Source: Ketobacter sp. (GTDB taxonomy: Bacteria > Pseudomonadota > Gammaproteobacteria > Pseudomonadales > Ketobacteraceae). Taken from it: a stretch of 64,000 bases of DNA. The DNA lies in assembly GCF_003671495.1 (NCBI RefSeq), contig NZ_RCHN01000006.1:222794-286793 (forward strand). Direction: 5' to 3'. Position numbers and translations under genes: made by a program. The notes beneath the pieces are model-generated. The model had not been told where the DNA came from, did no database searches, and saw only the letters and a list, made by a program, of their open reading frames with translations. Below are positions 56,187 through 64,000 of this stretch, piece by piece; within the stretch, counting starts at the first letter, position 1, and the number at the start of each line of letters is the position of its first letter.

Positions 56187-57212
56187 TCAGTGTTGCTTCT
56201 GGCTGGCCTTGTAGGACAGGAAACGACGCTCGAAATCCAACACCCGCTGGCGATAATGTTCCGCCGTTTGCTGGCGCATTACGTTGTGGTGTTCGTCTTT
56301 CACTTCCGCATCCAAGAGGTTGGCAATTTTACGGGCGGAATCCATCATGATTTCGAAGGCATGGATGGGGCGCTTGGGGCCCGGCAGTTTCATGAACATG
56401 CAGATTCCGGGTGTGCTGAACTCATCCATTCGATCCACATCGAACACCCCGGGTTCCACCACATTGGCAGCACTGAACAGCAAACCGCCTTTGCCACTGT
56501 GCTGTTCATAACGGTGAAAGATGTTCATGTCACCAAAACGGAACCCGCAGGACAACATCACCCGCAGCAAATCGTTGCCGGCCAGCTCACCCTGCTTGGC
56601 CATCACATTGATCACCAGCACTTCCTGCAGCTCCGGATCGATTTCCACTTCCGCCGGTTTCGCTTCCACAGCGCGCCCACCGGTTTTCTTCGCCAGCTTG
56701 GCCTGCTGTTCCGCCCGGGAGGCAATCAGCAGGTCGTCATCTGAAAACAGATCGCTCTGGGTGTGGGCATCACCTTCCGGGGTCACCAGGTCATCCACAT
56801 ACTGTTGTTCGGGGGACGTGGCCGCGGCAGGTTCGTGTGCACGGGGCGCCGCTGCAGCAGACGGCTGACTGGCGCGACGGGGTTCACGGCGCTCTGCCAC
56901 CACCTCCTCTTCACTGAAGGTCACCTCGGCATCATCCAATGCGGAACCGAAATCACCGGCCTCCACGCCCGCCTCGGCGCCGGCGGCTCCACCGATGGAG
57001 CGACGCACGCTCAAGGGAATTTTGCGGGCGCCACCATTGGGCAATTCGCCCCGGTACAACTCCCATTCCTCTTCACAGCTGCCGCCGATTTCCGACGGCA
57101 GTTCCAGCTCGCCAAGTTTGGATTTGCGCATACGGCGATAGCCGTCTGCCAGAATCCCTGCGATAACCACCAGACCTACCAATATCAAGACTTCTCTCAG
57201 GCCGAATTCCAT
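56187..57212 (-). CDS. zipA: Cell division protein ZipA
   Basis: 341 aa. N-terminal TM helix VLILVGLVVIAGILADGYRRMRKSK (broken: about 8-26) with the positive stop, an acidic Pro/Ala/Glu linker (about 50-190) and the C-terminal FtsZ-binding domain (EVLVINVMAKQGELAGNDLL, GDMNIFHRYEQHSGKGGLLF, GICMFMKLPGP). It tethers FtsZ to the membrane at division. The order smc-zipA-ligA is conserved in pseudomonad-type gammaproteobacteria and shows that ligA at 56080 is the original gene. Confidence 0.93.
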   Translation of the reverse strand: MEFGLREVLILVGLVVIAGILADGYRRMRKSKLGELELPSEIGGSCEEEWELYRGELPNGGARKIPLSVRRSIGGAAGAEAGVEAGDFGSALDDAEVTFSEEEVVAERREPRRASQPSAAAAPRAHEPAAATSPEQQYVDDLVTPEGDAHTQSDLFSDDDLLIASRAEQQAKLAKKTGGRAVEAKPAEVEIDPELQEVLVINVMAKQGELAGNDLLRVMLSCGFRFGDMNIFHRYEQHSGKGGLLFSAANVVEPGVFDVDRMDEFSTPGICMFMKLPGPKRPIHAFEIMMDSARKIANLLDAEVKDEHHNVMRQQTAEHYRQRVLDFERRFLSYKASQKQH

Positions 57213-57339
57213 CAGTCGAATCCTCGCGTCTTCTCTGTGGTTTCTGCTCGATCACACCCTGATCGCACTTTTTTCACATCTATCAGAAACATAGAGCATA
57301 TCCAATAAAAATAAAGCGAATACGTCAAATATTCGTTAA

Positions 57340-60300
57340 TTAAGCCACAGCCATGGCGGCGGCCTCTTCCACATCCACCGTGACCAGTCGGGACACCCCC
57401 GGTTCATGCATGGTGACCCCCATCAATTGATGGGCCATCTCCATGGCTATCTTGTTGTGGGTGATGTAGATGAACTGCACTTTGGAGGACATTTCCTCCA
57501 CCATGCGGGAATAGCGACCGACGTTGGCGTCATCCAGGGGAGCATCCACTTCATCCAACATACAGAAGGGTGCCGGGTTCAGCTGGAAGATGGAAAACAC
57601 CAGGGCAATGGCGGTCAGCGCTTTCTCGCCACCACTCAGCAGGTGGATGGTACTGTTCTTTTTACCCGGTGGCCGCGCCATGATGGCCACACCGGTATCC
57701 AGCAGGTCTTCGCCGGTCAGCTCCAGATAGGCGTGACCGCCACCGAAGACTTTGGGGAACAGCTCGGACAAGCCAGCGGTCACCTTGTCGAAGGTTTCCT
57801 TGAAGCGGGTACGGGTTTCCCGGTCGATCTTGCGAATCGCGTTTTCCAGGGTTTCCAGCGCCTGCATCAGGTCATCGTGCTGGGCATCCAGGTAATTCTT
57901 GCGCTCAGATTGCGATTTGAATTCATCGATGGCCGCCAGGTTGATGGCACCCAAACGGGAAATACGCGCCCCAATCCGCTCCAGCTCCTGGGTCCAGTCC
58001 GCCTCATTGGCTTCCTGGGGCAATTCGTTGACCACGGTGTCCAGGTCATACTGGGATTCCGCCAACTGCGCCTGCAGGTTTTCCCGCTGCACCCGCATGC
58101 CCTGCCAGTCCATACGGTGGCGCTCCAGTTCGGAACGCACACCCTGGGCCGCTTGCTCGGCCTCACCACGTTTTTTCTCGGCGCCACGCAAGAGGTGTTC
58201 ACATTCTTCCTGGGCACGGCGGGCCGCCGCCAATTCCTCTTCCACTTTGAGGCGCGCTTCCAGCTTTTCTTCCAGCTCCGCCTGCAGCTCCACAAAGGGA
58301 TCGTCACCGAGGGAAAGCTGCTCTTCGATGCTGGCACGGCGCTCCTGCATGGTGGCCAGCTGCTGGCGCAGGCGCTCCAGGCCCTGCTTAACCGATTCCT
58401 GTTTGGACTTGAACTGTTGGACCTGCAGTGCCAGCTGGTACGCACGGTCTTTGCCGCCACGGGCAGATTGCTTCACCTGATCCAGGCGGTTTTTCAGTTC
58501 ATCCCGCTGCTTGAGCAGGGCTTCCCGCTGATCCGTATCCTGGGCCATGACATCCAGGGCCTCCTGCAGAACCAGGCGGGCCTCCCCCAGGTTTTCCTGT
58601 TCGTGAGCCTGCTGCTCACGGCATTCTTCCAGTTCGTTGCTGATGCGCTCACGCCGCATGCTGAACTGCTCCAGCCGCACCTGCTTGGCACTGAGCTGGG
58701 CCTTCAGGTCGGAGATGGAGCGGTTGTAATCCGTCAGCTCCCGTTGGGCCTCCTCCCGCTGCTCTTCCAATTCGCGCAGGGACTCCCGGCCGTCGGTGAG
58801 GATCTCGGTGAGCGTGTCCACCTTCAGCGCCAGCTCTTCCAGGCGGGAAGTGGTTTCTTCCAGCTCTTTCTGACGCTTGAGTACGCTGTCCTCCTGGGCC
58901 GTATCCCGTGCCACCCGCATCCAGTTGGGACCAATCCAGATACCGTCCGGAGTGATCAGGGATTCGCCGCCATTCAGCTGACCCCGCAACTGCAGCGCCT
59001 GGGCCAGGTCATCAGCCACATAGACACCCGCGGTGAGGGCACGGGCGGATGTCTCGCCTTCAATTTTGTCTGCCAGCGCCGTAAGCGCCTGGTTTGACGG
59101 CAGCGCGGGCTGTTTGCTGGTATCCAGGAACGACACCACACCCTTTTGCAGGCCGCTGACCACCGCAGTCACCGCGTCCAGCCCGTTGATGCAAACCGCC
59201 TGCAGGTAATCCCCCAGCACCGTCTCGACGGCCTTCTCCCAGCCGGATGCCGCGGTCACCTGCTGCGCCAGACGCGGTTTGTCGTCCAGTTGATTCTGGG
59301 CCAGCCACTCCACCAGATTGGACTCCCCCAGCGCCGCCTGCTGCAGGGCTTCCAGGGAGGCATGCCGGCCCTTGAGGGTCTGCAGCTCACTCTTGGCGTG
59401 GTCCAGTTCCTGGTTTACCTGGTTGTTGGCTTCGCGCCGGGTTTTCATTTCTTCCTGAATCGTGAGCACGCTGGCCTGCATGTCCTCGATCTTCATGTCC
59501 GCTTCGCCCATGCGTTCCTCCAGCATGGCGACTTCTTCTTCCAACGGACCGGCGGACAGGGTCTCCTGCTCGCCTTTCAAACGTTCGATACGATCCCGCA
59601 GGCGCTCCACAGATTGTTCCAGATGCTGGATACGGCTTTGTTCCACCTGGGCCCGCTGGCGGGGCTCATTGGCTTTGTGGTTGAAGTCGTCCCATTGCTG
59701 CTGCCATTCCTGCATGCGCTCTTCCGCCTCGTGCAGGTTTTCGTTGGCCGCATCGGATTCCTCTTTCACCAATTCATATTGCGGTTCAACTTCGGTGAGC
59801 TCAATGGTGACCTCTTCCAACAGCGCTTCATCCTGGCGGATCTGCTCCTCGCCAGCCTTGCAGGCTTCGATGGTTTGCTGCAGGTCAGTGCGCAGCTGAT
59901 TGCCCCGCTCCTTGGTATGCTGGATGGTCTGTTCCACCCGGGCGATGTCAGCCCCCAGCCCATAGTAACGGCCCTGCACTTCATTCAGGGTGTCGCTGAG
60001 CTCATGGTGCTGGTCCCGCTGCTGCTCGATCTGGGCATCCATGGCGCGCTGGTCGGCAATACAGGCCTCCAGCTTTACTTCCAGATCGCGGATTTTAGTT
60101 TCACTGCCCTGCACCAGGTCGTTCAGGGATTTCCACTTGAGGGCCTGCAATTGGGCCCGCACCAGGCGCTCTTCTTCTTTGAACTGCTTGTATTTTTCCG
60201 CTGCGGCCGCCTGCCGTTCCAGATGCTGCAGCTGACGACCCAGCTCTTCCCGTAAATCTTCCAGTCGCTCGAGGTTCTCCCGGGTTCGGCGCATGCGGTG

Positions 60301-60843
60301 TTCGGTTTCCTTGCGCCGCTCCTTGTATTTGGAGATCCCGGCCGCCTCTTCAATGTAAACCCGCAGTTCTTCCGGTTTGGCTTCAATCAGGCGGGAAATC
60401 ATGCCCTGTTCGATGATGGCGTAGCTGCGGGGCCCGAGGCCGGTGCCCAGGAAGATATCGGTGATGTCCTTGCGGCGGCATTTGGTGCCATTCAGGAAGT
60501 AGTTGGACTGGCCGTCCCGGGTCACCTGACGCTTGATGGCGATCTCGTTGTAGCTGGCGTATTCACCCACCACGCTGTTGTCACTGTTGTCGAACACCAA
60601 CTCCACGGAAGCCTGGGTGGTGGGTTTGCGGGAATTGGAGCCGTTGAAGATGACATCGGTCATGGACTCGCCCCGCAGGTGCTTGGCGGAGCTTTCGCCC
60701 ATCACCCAGCGGACGGCATCGATCACGTTGGACTTGCCACAGCCATTGGGGCCCACCACCGCGCTCAAATTATTGGGGAAGGACACAGTGGTGGGGTCCA
60801 CAAACGATTTGAATCCGGCAAGTTTGATCGATTTCAAGCGCAT
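57340..60843 (-). CDS. smc: Chromosome segregation protein SMC
   Basis: 1167 aa. Walker A GPNGCGKSNVIDAVRWV (about 32-48), long coiled coils (170-490 and 660-1010), hinge (about 510-650, LAQQVTAASGWEKAVETVLGD), and the C-terminal ABC signature LSGGEKALTAIAL (about 1080) with Walker B MLDEVDAPLDD. It forms a condensin with ScpAB, organising DNA around the origin. It is the first gene of the smc-zipA-ligA run and divergent from cysZ. Confidence 0.96.
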   Translation of the reverse strand: MRLKSIKLAGFKSFVDPTTVSFPNNLSAVVGPNGCGKSNVIDAVRWVMGESSAKHLRGESMTDVIFNGSNSRKPTTQASVELVFDNSDNSVVGEYASYNEIAIKRQVTRDGQSNYFLNGTKCRRKDITDIFLGTGLGPRSYAIIEQGMISRLIEAKPEELRVYIEEAAGISKYKERRKETEHRMRRTRENLERLEDLREELGRQLQHLERQAAAAEKYKQFKEEERLVRAQLQALKWKSLNDLVQGSETKIRDLEVKLEACIADQRAMDAQIEQQRDQHHELSDTLNEVQGRYYGLGADIARVEQTIQHTKERGNQLRTDLQQTIEACKAGEEQIRQDEALLEEVTIELTEVEPQYELVKEESDAANENLHEAEERMQEWQQQWDDFNHKANEPRQRAQVEQSRIQHLEQSVERLRDRIERLKGEQETLSAGPLEEEVAMLEERMGEADMKIEDMQASVLTIQEEMKTRREANNQVNQELDHAKSELQTLKGRHASLEALQQAALGESNLVEWLAQNQLDDKPRLAQQVTAASGWEKAVETVLGDYLQAVCINGLDAVTAVVSGLQKGVVSFLDTSKQPALPSNQALTALADKIEGETSARALTAGVYVADDLAQALQLRGQLNGGESLITPDGIWIGPNWMRVARDTAQEDSVLKRQKELEETTSRLEELALKVDTLTEILTDGRESLRELEEQREEAQRELTDYNRSISDLKAQLSAKQVRLEQFSMRRERISNELEECREQQAHEQENLGEARLVLQEALDVMAQDTDQREALLKQRDELKNRLDQVKQSARGGKDRAYQLALQVQQFKSKQESVKQGLERLRQQLATMQERRASIEEQLSLGDDPFVELQAELEEKLEARLKVEEELAAARRAQEECEHLLRGAEKKRGEAEQAAQGVRSELERHRMDWQGMRVQRENLQAQLAESQYDLDTVVNELPQEANEADWTQELERIGARISRLGAINLAAIDEFKSQSERKNYLDAQHDDLMQALETLENAIRKIDRETRTRFKETFDKVTAGLSELFPKVFGGGHAYLELTGEDLLDTGVAIMARPPGKKNSTIHLLSGGEKALTAIALVFSIFQLNPAPFCMLDEVDAPLDDANVGRYSRMVEEMSSKVQFIYITHNKIAMEMAHQLMGVTMHEPGVSRLVTVDVEEAAAMAVA

Positions 60844-61098
60844 GAAACGTTGTTATCCTTATTGGAATTTGTCCAGCCGCTATACAAAAATACTGTTCCA
60901 GCGACGGGTTTTCACCACATATGGTCTTAATAACAAACCGCCTATTGTAGCGGGTTTTAGCGCCAGCACCACCCTGGCGACCGGGTAAAAATACCGAATA
61001 TTTATAGGAGCTTAAATGAGCCTGTTCAGCCCCGGTTAAGACAGGCGGGAGCAGAATATGGTAGGGTTTCGCGCATTGACCAAGCAGGAGCATGATGC

Positions 61099-61881
61099 AT
61101 GATTCAGGATTTACGGGAGGGGGTGAATTGCGTCTCAGAAGGCTTTGAATTGGCCAGGCGACGCAGCTTGCGACCTTATATGGTGGTGCCGCTCATCACC
61201 AACATTTTACTGTTTACCATCAGCGGTTATCTTGTAACCAGCTACGCCTATGAATGGATCGCCGGCTGGAGCACCGCCGTGGACCTGTGGAGTTGGCTGG
61301 ACTGGCTGGAACCCTTCATCGATCAATTGCTGGGCGCCCTCAAATGGCTGATTTTCGCCGTAATCATTCTTGGGCTGCTGTTCATCATGGGGTCCACGTT
61401 CACCATGTTTACCCACCTGGTGGTGGGGCCCTTCATCGGCATCCTGGGGGAGAAAGCCGAGCGCGAACTGCACACTCCCAGTTACCCCCAACACACCCTG
61501 GGCCAGATCGCCTTGCGCACCCTGGGACGCGAGTTCCGCAAGCTGATCTACTGGCTGGTGCGGGCGGCCGGACTGGGGGTGCTCTCCCTGATCCTGTATT
61601 TCATACCCGGAGTGAACGCCGCAGTGCCAGTGCTGTGGTTCCTGTTCGGTTCCTGGATTCTGGCCATGCAGTACCTGGACGTGCCGGCAGACAACAACGG
61701 CCGCAGCTTCCCGGAGCTGCTGGCACTGATGCGTCAGCATCGGGCTTCTGTGATGGCGTTTGGTGCCGTGGTGATGGCGTTGACGTCCCTGCCCATCGTC
61801 AACCTGTTTATCATCCCGGTTGCCGTCTGCGGCGGGGTGGTGTTCTGGGTGAAGAAGGTGCAGCCCCAACTGGCCGGGTAA
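61099..61881 (+). CDS. cysZ: Sulfate transporter CysZ
   Basis: 260 aa. The EI24/CysZ family pattern is seen in REGVNCVSEGFELARRRSLRPYMVVPL, followed by two pairs of TM helices, with THLVVGPFIGILGEKAE and YFIPGVNAAVPVLWFL (broken at family motif). CysZ brings sulfate into the cell for cysteine synthesis. AGGAG is 8 nt before the ATG. It converges with the GntR gene; no terminator is visible between them. Confidence 0.9.
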   Translation: MIQDLREGVNCVSEGFELARRRSLRPYMVVPLITNILLFTISGYLVTSYAYEWIAGWSTAVDLWSWLDWLEPFIDQLLGALKWLIFAVIILGLLFIMGSTFTMFTHLVVGPFIGILGEKAERELHTPSYPQHTLGQIALRTLGREFRKLIYWLVRAAGLGVLSLILYFIPGVNAAVPVLWFLFGSWILAMQYLDVPADNNGRSFPELLALMRQHRASVMAFGAVVMALTSLPIVNLFIIPVAVCGGVVFWVKKVQPQLAG

Positions 61882-61941
61882 CACCCCGGCATTTGCACGG
61901 TGCTACCAATCCAAGGTGCTGCCAAGGGCTTGGAGGCTGCC

Positions 61942-62613
61942 TCAGGCGGAGGCGGCCTCGCTGGATTGCAGGCGCTTGAGCACGGTATCACACTGATGCT
62001 CACCAAACTGGATCAGCTTGCGTTCTGCCCCATCCACGTCGCGGGACAGAATGCAGGCCATCAGCTCACGAAAGAACAGCATCGAGGTATCGATTTCCGC
62101 CTGATTGAGATTGATGGCGAAATAGTAGGTACGTCGCACGGCCGGTTGCAGGTCTTCCAGCATGTCTTCCAGGTAAGGGTTATCCACGAACTGGTAGGCC
62201 ATGCGGGCAAAATTGAACGTGGCGTCGTAGAACTCCATGACCTTGCCGCTGGCCACATAGCCTTCCATCAACTGCAGCAATTCCAGAAAAGGCTCCAGCT
62301 CGCCTTCCTTCCAATTCTGCGTGGCGCGCCGGCACAGCTGGCCGATCAGCAAAATATTCATCTCGTAGACGTCACGCACATGCTTGGGCGTCATCTCCGA
62401 CACCACGGCGCCCTTGCGGGGCACGATATCGATCAGGTAGCGACGGGCCAGAATCAGGTAGGCTTCCCGCACGGAGCCACGGCTCACATTCAGCTCATTG
62501 GCGACCCGAAGTTCCTGAATACGATCGCCGGGCTTCAGCTTGCCGGTAATAATCAATTGGCCAAGGTGCTGAGCAATCTGCTCAGAGAGACTGTCTGGTG
62601 CTTTAAAGCTCAT
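61942..62613 (-). CDS. GntR family transcriptional regulator, FCD domain
   Basis: 223 aa from ATG 62613 (MSFKAPDSLSEQIAQHLGQLI); upstream ATGs at 62661 and 62712 stay in frame but add an unstructured head. The winged HTH is LKPGDRIQELRVANELNVSRGSVREAYLILARR. The FCD effector domain has the metal/ligand residues in DVYEMNILL, DATFNFARMAY and the C-terminal EHQCDTV. The effector is likely an organic acid. It diverges from the solute-binding-protein gene, and a TNGT-N3-ACNA operator lies between the two. Confidence 0.88.
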   Translation of the reverse strand: MSFKAPDSLSEQIAQHLGQLIITGKLKPGDRIQELRVANELNVSRGSVREAYLILARRYLIDIVPRKGAVVSEMTPKHVRDVYEMNILLIGQLCRRATQNWKEGELEPFLELLQLMEGYVASGKVMEFYDATFNFARMAYQFVDNPYLEDMLEDLQPAVRRTYYFAINLNQAEIDTSMLFFRELMACILSRDVDGAERKLIQFGEHQCDTVLKRLQSSEAASA

Positions 62614-62713
62614 GTTAGAGAGGCTACTTCTTGTAGTGTATGAATCTTGTCCTTCGAGCATGCCCAGGGGCATGTCAGCGTGGAGTTTCCCCATTGGCAC
62701 CAACCCAGTCAAG

Positions 62714-62910
62714 TTTTTCTACTGCAATCCGAATGTGTACGGACACCCACACCAATTGTCCTACAATCATACAATGACTGCAAAGTATTTTACTTAGCTA
62801 TTAATTAACTATGAAAAACAATCGTATATCATCATTCTTCCTGCCAATTAACGGCCTGTAGATGTGTGATATACATGGCTTTTGATGTTTTATTGATGAG
62901 GGAATACGTT
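62714..62910. promoter_or_regulatory. Divergent regulatory region with a GntR/FCD-type operator
   Basis: TTGT-CCT-ACAA at 62756-62766 (embedded in ATTGTCCTACAAT) fits the TNGT-N3-ACNA consensus of FadR/FCD regulators. It lies between the GntR gene and the solute-binding-protein gene; the region is otherwise AT-rich with no gene. Confidence 0.6.
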
Positions 62911-63924
62911 GTGTTGTTGAAAATAAGAACATTGATTGTGGCGGCAGCGGCTTTGATGGTACTGCCGGCCCAGGCTGCTGATTACGTGAAACGAACTGTG
63001 TGCGTGTGGGATATCGTTGGCCGCGGGGGGCCCATTGCCCAGGCCGTTGAAGAGTTCAACCTGGAAGCCATCAAATGGGGGGTGGAGTTTGAACTGGTGG
63101 TCAACTCCAGCGAAAAAATTGTTGTGGAACAGTTCCGCTCCAAGCAATGCGACGCGGCCTTCCTGTCTGAACTGCGCATTCGCAACTTCGTCAAGTTCAC
63201 CGGCTCCCTGTATGCCGTTGGGGCAATGCCTGAACGCCGCCACCTGCAACTTATGTATCAACTGCTGGCCTCGCCCCAGATGGCAGACAAAATGCGGGTC
63301 GGACCGTTTGAGATTGCCGGCATTGCTCCCGCCGGGGAAGTCTATGTGTTTGTTCGCGACAAGAGCATCAACAGCCTGGATAAAGCCGTGGGCCGCAAGA
63401 TCGCGGTGCTCGGTGATGACGTCTACCAGCAACAAATGGTGGAGCTGATCGGCGGCACCCCCATCAGCGTTACAGAAGCCACCGCCGGCAGTATGTTCAA
63501 CAACGGCGCCGTGGATGTGATGCCGGCCCCCGCCGTCGCCTACAACCCACTGGAACTGTACAAGGGCCTGGAGCCCAATGGCGGCATCATTAACTATCCC
63601 CTGGCCCAGATTTCCGGGCAACTGATCATCTGGCATGAGCGATTCCCGGAAGGCTTCGGCCAGAAATCCCGTGAATTCCATTTTGCCCAGTTTGAGCGGG
63701 TCATGAAGGAAGTGGAATCCGCCGCTGCCGCCATCGACCCCAAATGGTGGGTTGAGATTCCGGAAGCGGATAAGTCCAACTACGAAAAATTGATGGACGA
63801 CGTGCGCATCGAAGCAGTGAAAGCCGATTACTGGGATGGGGAGATGATCAAGCTGCAACGGCGGGTACGCTGCAAGTTCGATCCCACCCGGGCGGAATGC
63901 GCCAAGCCCAGAGACGCCTTGTAG
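62911..63924 (+). CDS. Periplasmic solute-binding protein of the TRAP/DUF6091-like type
   Basis: 337 aa from GTG 62911, which has GAGGG eight bases upstream; an ATG at 62896 overlaps that site. A signal peptide (LIVAAAALMVLPAQA-AD) ends near residue 23. The mature protein has the bilobed periplasmic-binding pattern with WDIVGRGGPIAQAVEEF near the start and KAVGRKIAVLGDD in the middle, resembling putative solute-binding proteins found in marine gammaproteobacteria. No permease gene is visible in the remaining window. Likely regulated by the adjacent GntR protein. Confidence 0.75.
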   Translation: MLLKIRTLIVAAAALMVLPAQAADYVKRTVCVWDIVGRGGPIAQAVEEFNLEAIKWGVEFELVVNSSEKIVVEQFRSKQCDAAFLSELRIRNFVKFTGSLYAVGAMPERRHLQLMYQLLASPQMADKMRVGPFEIAGIAPAGEVYVFVRDKSINSLDKAVGRKIAVLGDDVYQQQMVELIGGTPISVTEATAGSMFNNGAVDVMPAPAVAYNPLELYKGLEPNGGIINYPLAQISGQLIIWHERFPEGFGQKSREFHFAQFERVMKEVESAAAAIDPKWWVEIPEADKSNYEKLMDDVRIEAVKADYWDGEMIKLQRRVRCKFDPTRAECAKPRDAL

Positions 63925-63940
63925 CCCAGAGACGCCTTGT
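63905..63940 (+). repeat. 18-bp tandem duplication at the 3' end of the gene
   Basis: AGCCCAGAGACGCCTTGT occurs twice head to tail (63905-63922, 63923-63940). The first copy carries the last codons and the TAG stop; the second is non-coding, with a stop TAA at its own end. A recent slippage event. Confidence 0.9.
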
Positions 63941-63969
63941 AACGGTAACTGGGCTTCAGCGCCCAACCA

Positions 63970-64000
63970 CAAAAAAGCCCGGCTGCGCAGCCGGGCTTTT
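63970..64000 (+). terminator. Rho-independent terminator
   Basis: A run of A is followed by the stem AAGCCCGGCTGC / GCAGCCGGGCTT and a T tract that reaches the window edge; it ends the solute-binding-protein transcript and may work in both directions. Confidence 0.9.

Noticed and set aside
57406..60255. Long plus-strand frames opposite smc
   Set aside because: The coiled-coil codon pattern of smc opens the reverse frame; no start signals or motifs.

Overview
The window is chromosomal DNA of a gammaproteobacterium. The order smc-zipA-ligA, full-length PEP carboxylase, MnmC, a FadJ-like/thiolase pair, UPF0270, CysZ and several c-di-GMP proteins, together with a fairly GC-rich base composition, suggest an Alcanivorax/Ketobacter/Marinobacter-like marine hydrocarbon-degrading lineage. 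That placement is an inference; no rRNA or tRNA gene is present to settle it.

Layout. 1-25553 is ordinary chromosome: two SDR oxidoreductases, AmrS radical SAM enzyme, a B-box/TPR membrane protein, an outer-membrane barrel, a secreted beta-propeller, a beta-oxidation pair, a hairpin-rich intergenic stretch before a 73-aa membrane protein, a lipoprotein, ppc, a 7TM diguanylate cyclase, a NIT-like protein, an AEC transporter, mnmC, a rhodanese, a REC-PAS-GGDEF-EAL protein, UPF0270, ppk2, a one-TM protein and the 3' part of ligA. 54935-64000 is again chromosome: the 5' part of ligA, zipA, smc, cysZ, an FCD-GntR regulator and a periplasmic solute-binding protein.

Between them sits a 29.4-kb integrated element (about 25554-54934) that has cut ligA in two, exactly inside the conserved Gly-Asp-Val-Ile-Pro segment before the zinc finger. 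The element has imperfect terminal inverted repeats (10 perfect outer bases plus a second 13-base block), a 3-bp CAC at both junctions, and at its left end a translationally coupled four-gene operon: a degenerate recombinase-like protein, a canonical tyrosine recombinase, a small coiled-coil protein and a second canonical tyrosine recombinase. The organisation recalls Tn554 TnpABC, RIT trios and 'gamma-mobile-trio' islands but has one gene too many for these.

The cargo is a class-1-type DISARM anti-phage locus (drmD, drmMI, drmA, drmB, drmC) extended with a cytosine-5 methyltransferase, a Vsr endonuclease, a NERD-helicase inserted between drmA and drmB, and an AlpA-like HTH gene. Nearby are an XRE regulator with its own palindromic operator, a DEDDh exonuclease and an HNH-like protein.

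The most striking point: the last gene of the element, lying 72 bp downstream of the truncated host ligA and in the same direction, encodes a complete but divergent NAD+-type DNA ligase (adenylation, OB, zinc finger, HhH, BRCT). The element therefore appears to destroy an essential host gene while supplying its replacement under the host operon's transcription, which would make loss of the island, and of its defence cargo, costly unless excision restores ligA precisely. This addiction-by-replacement reading is an inference that can be tested.
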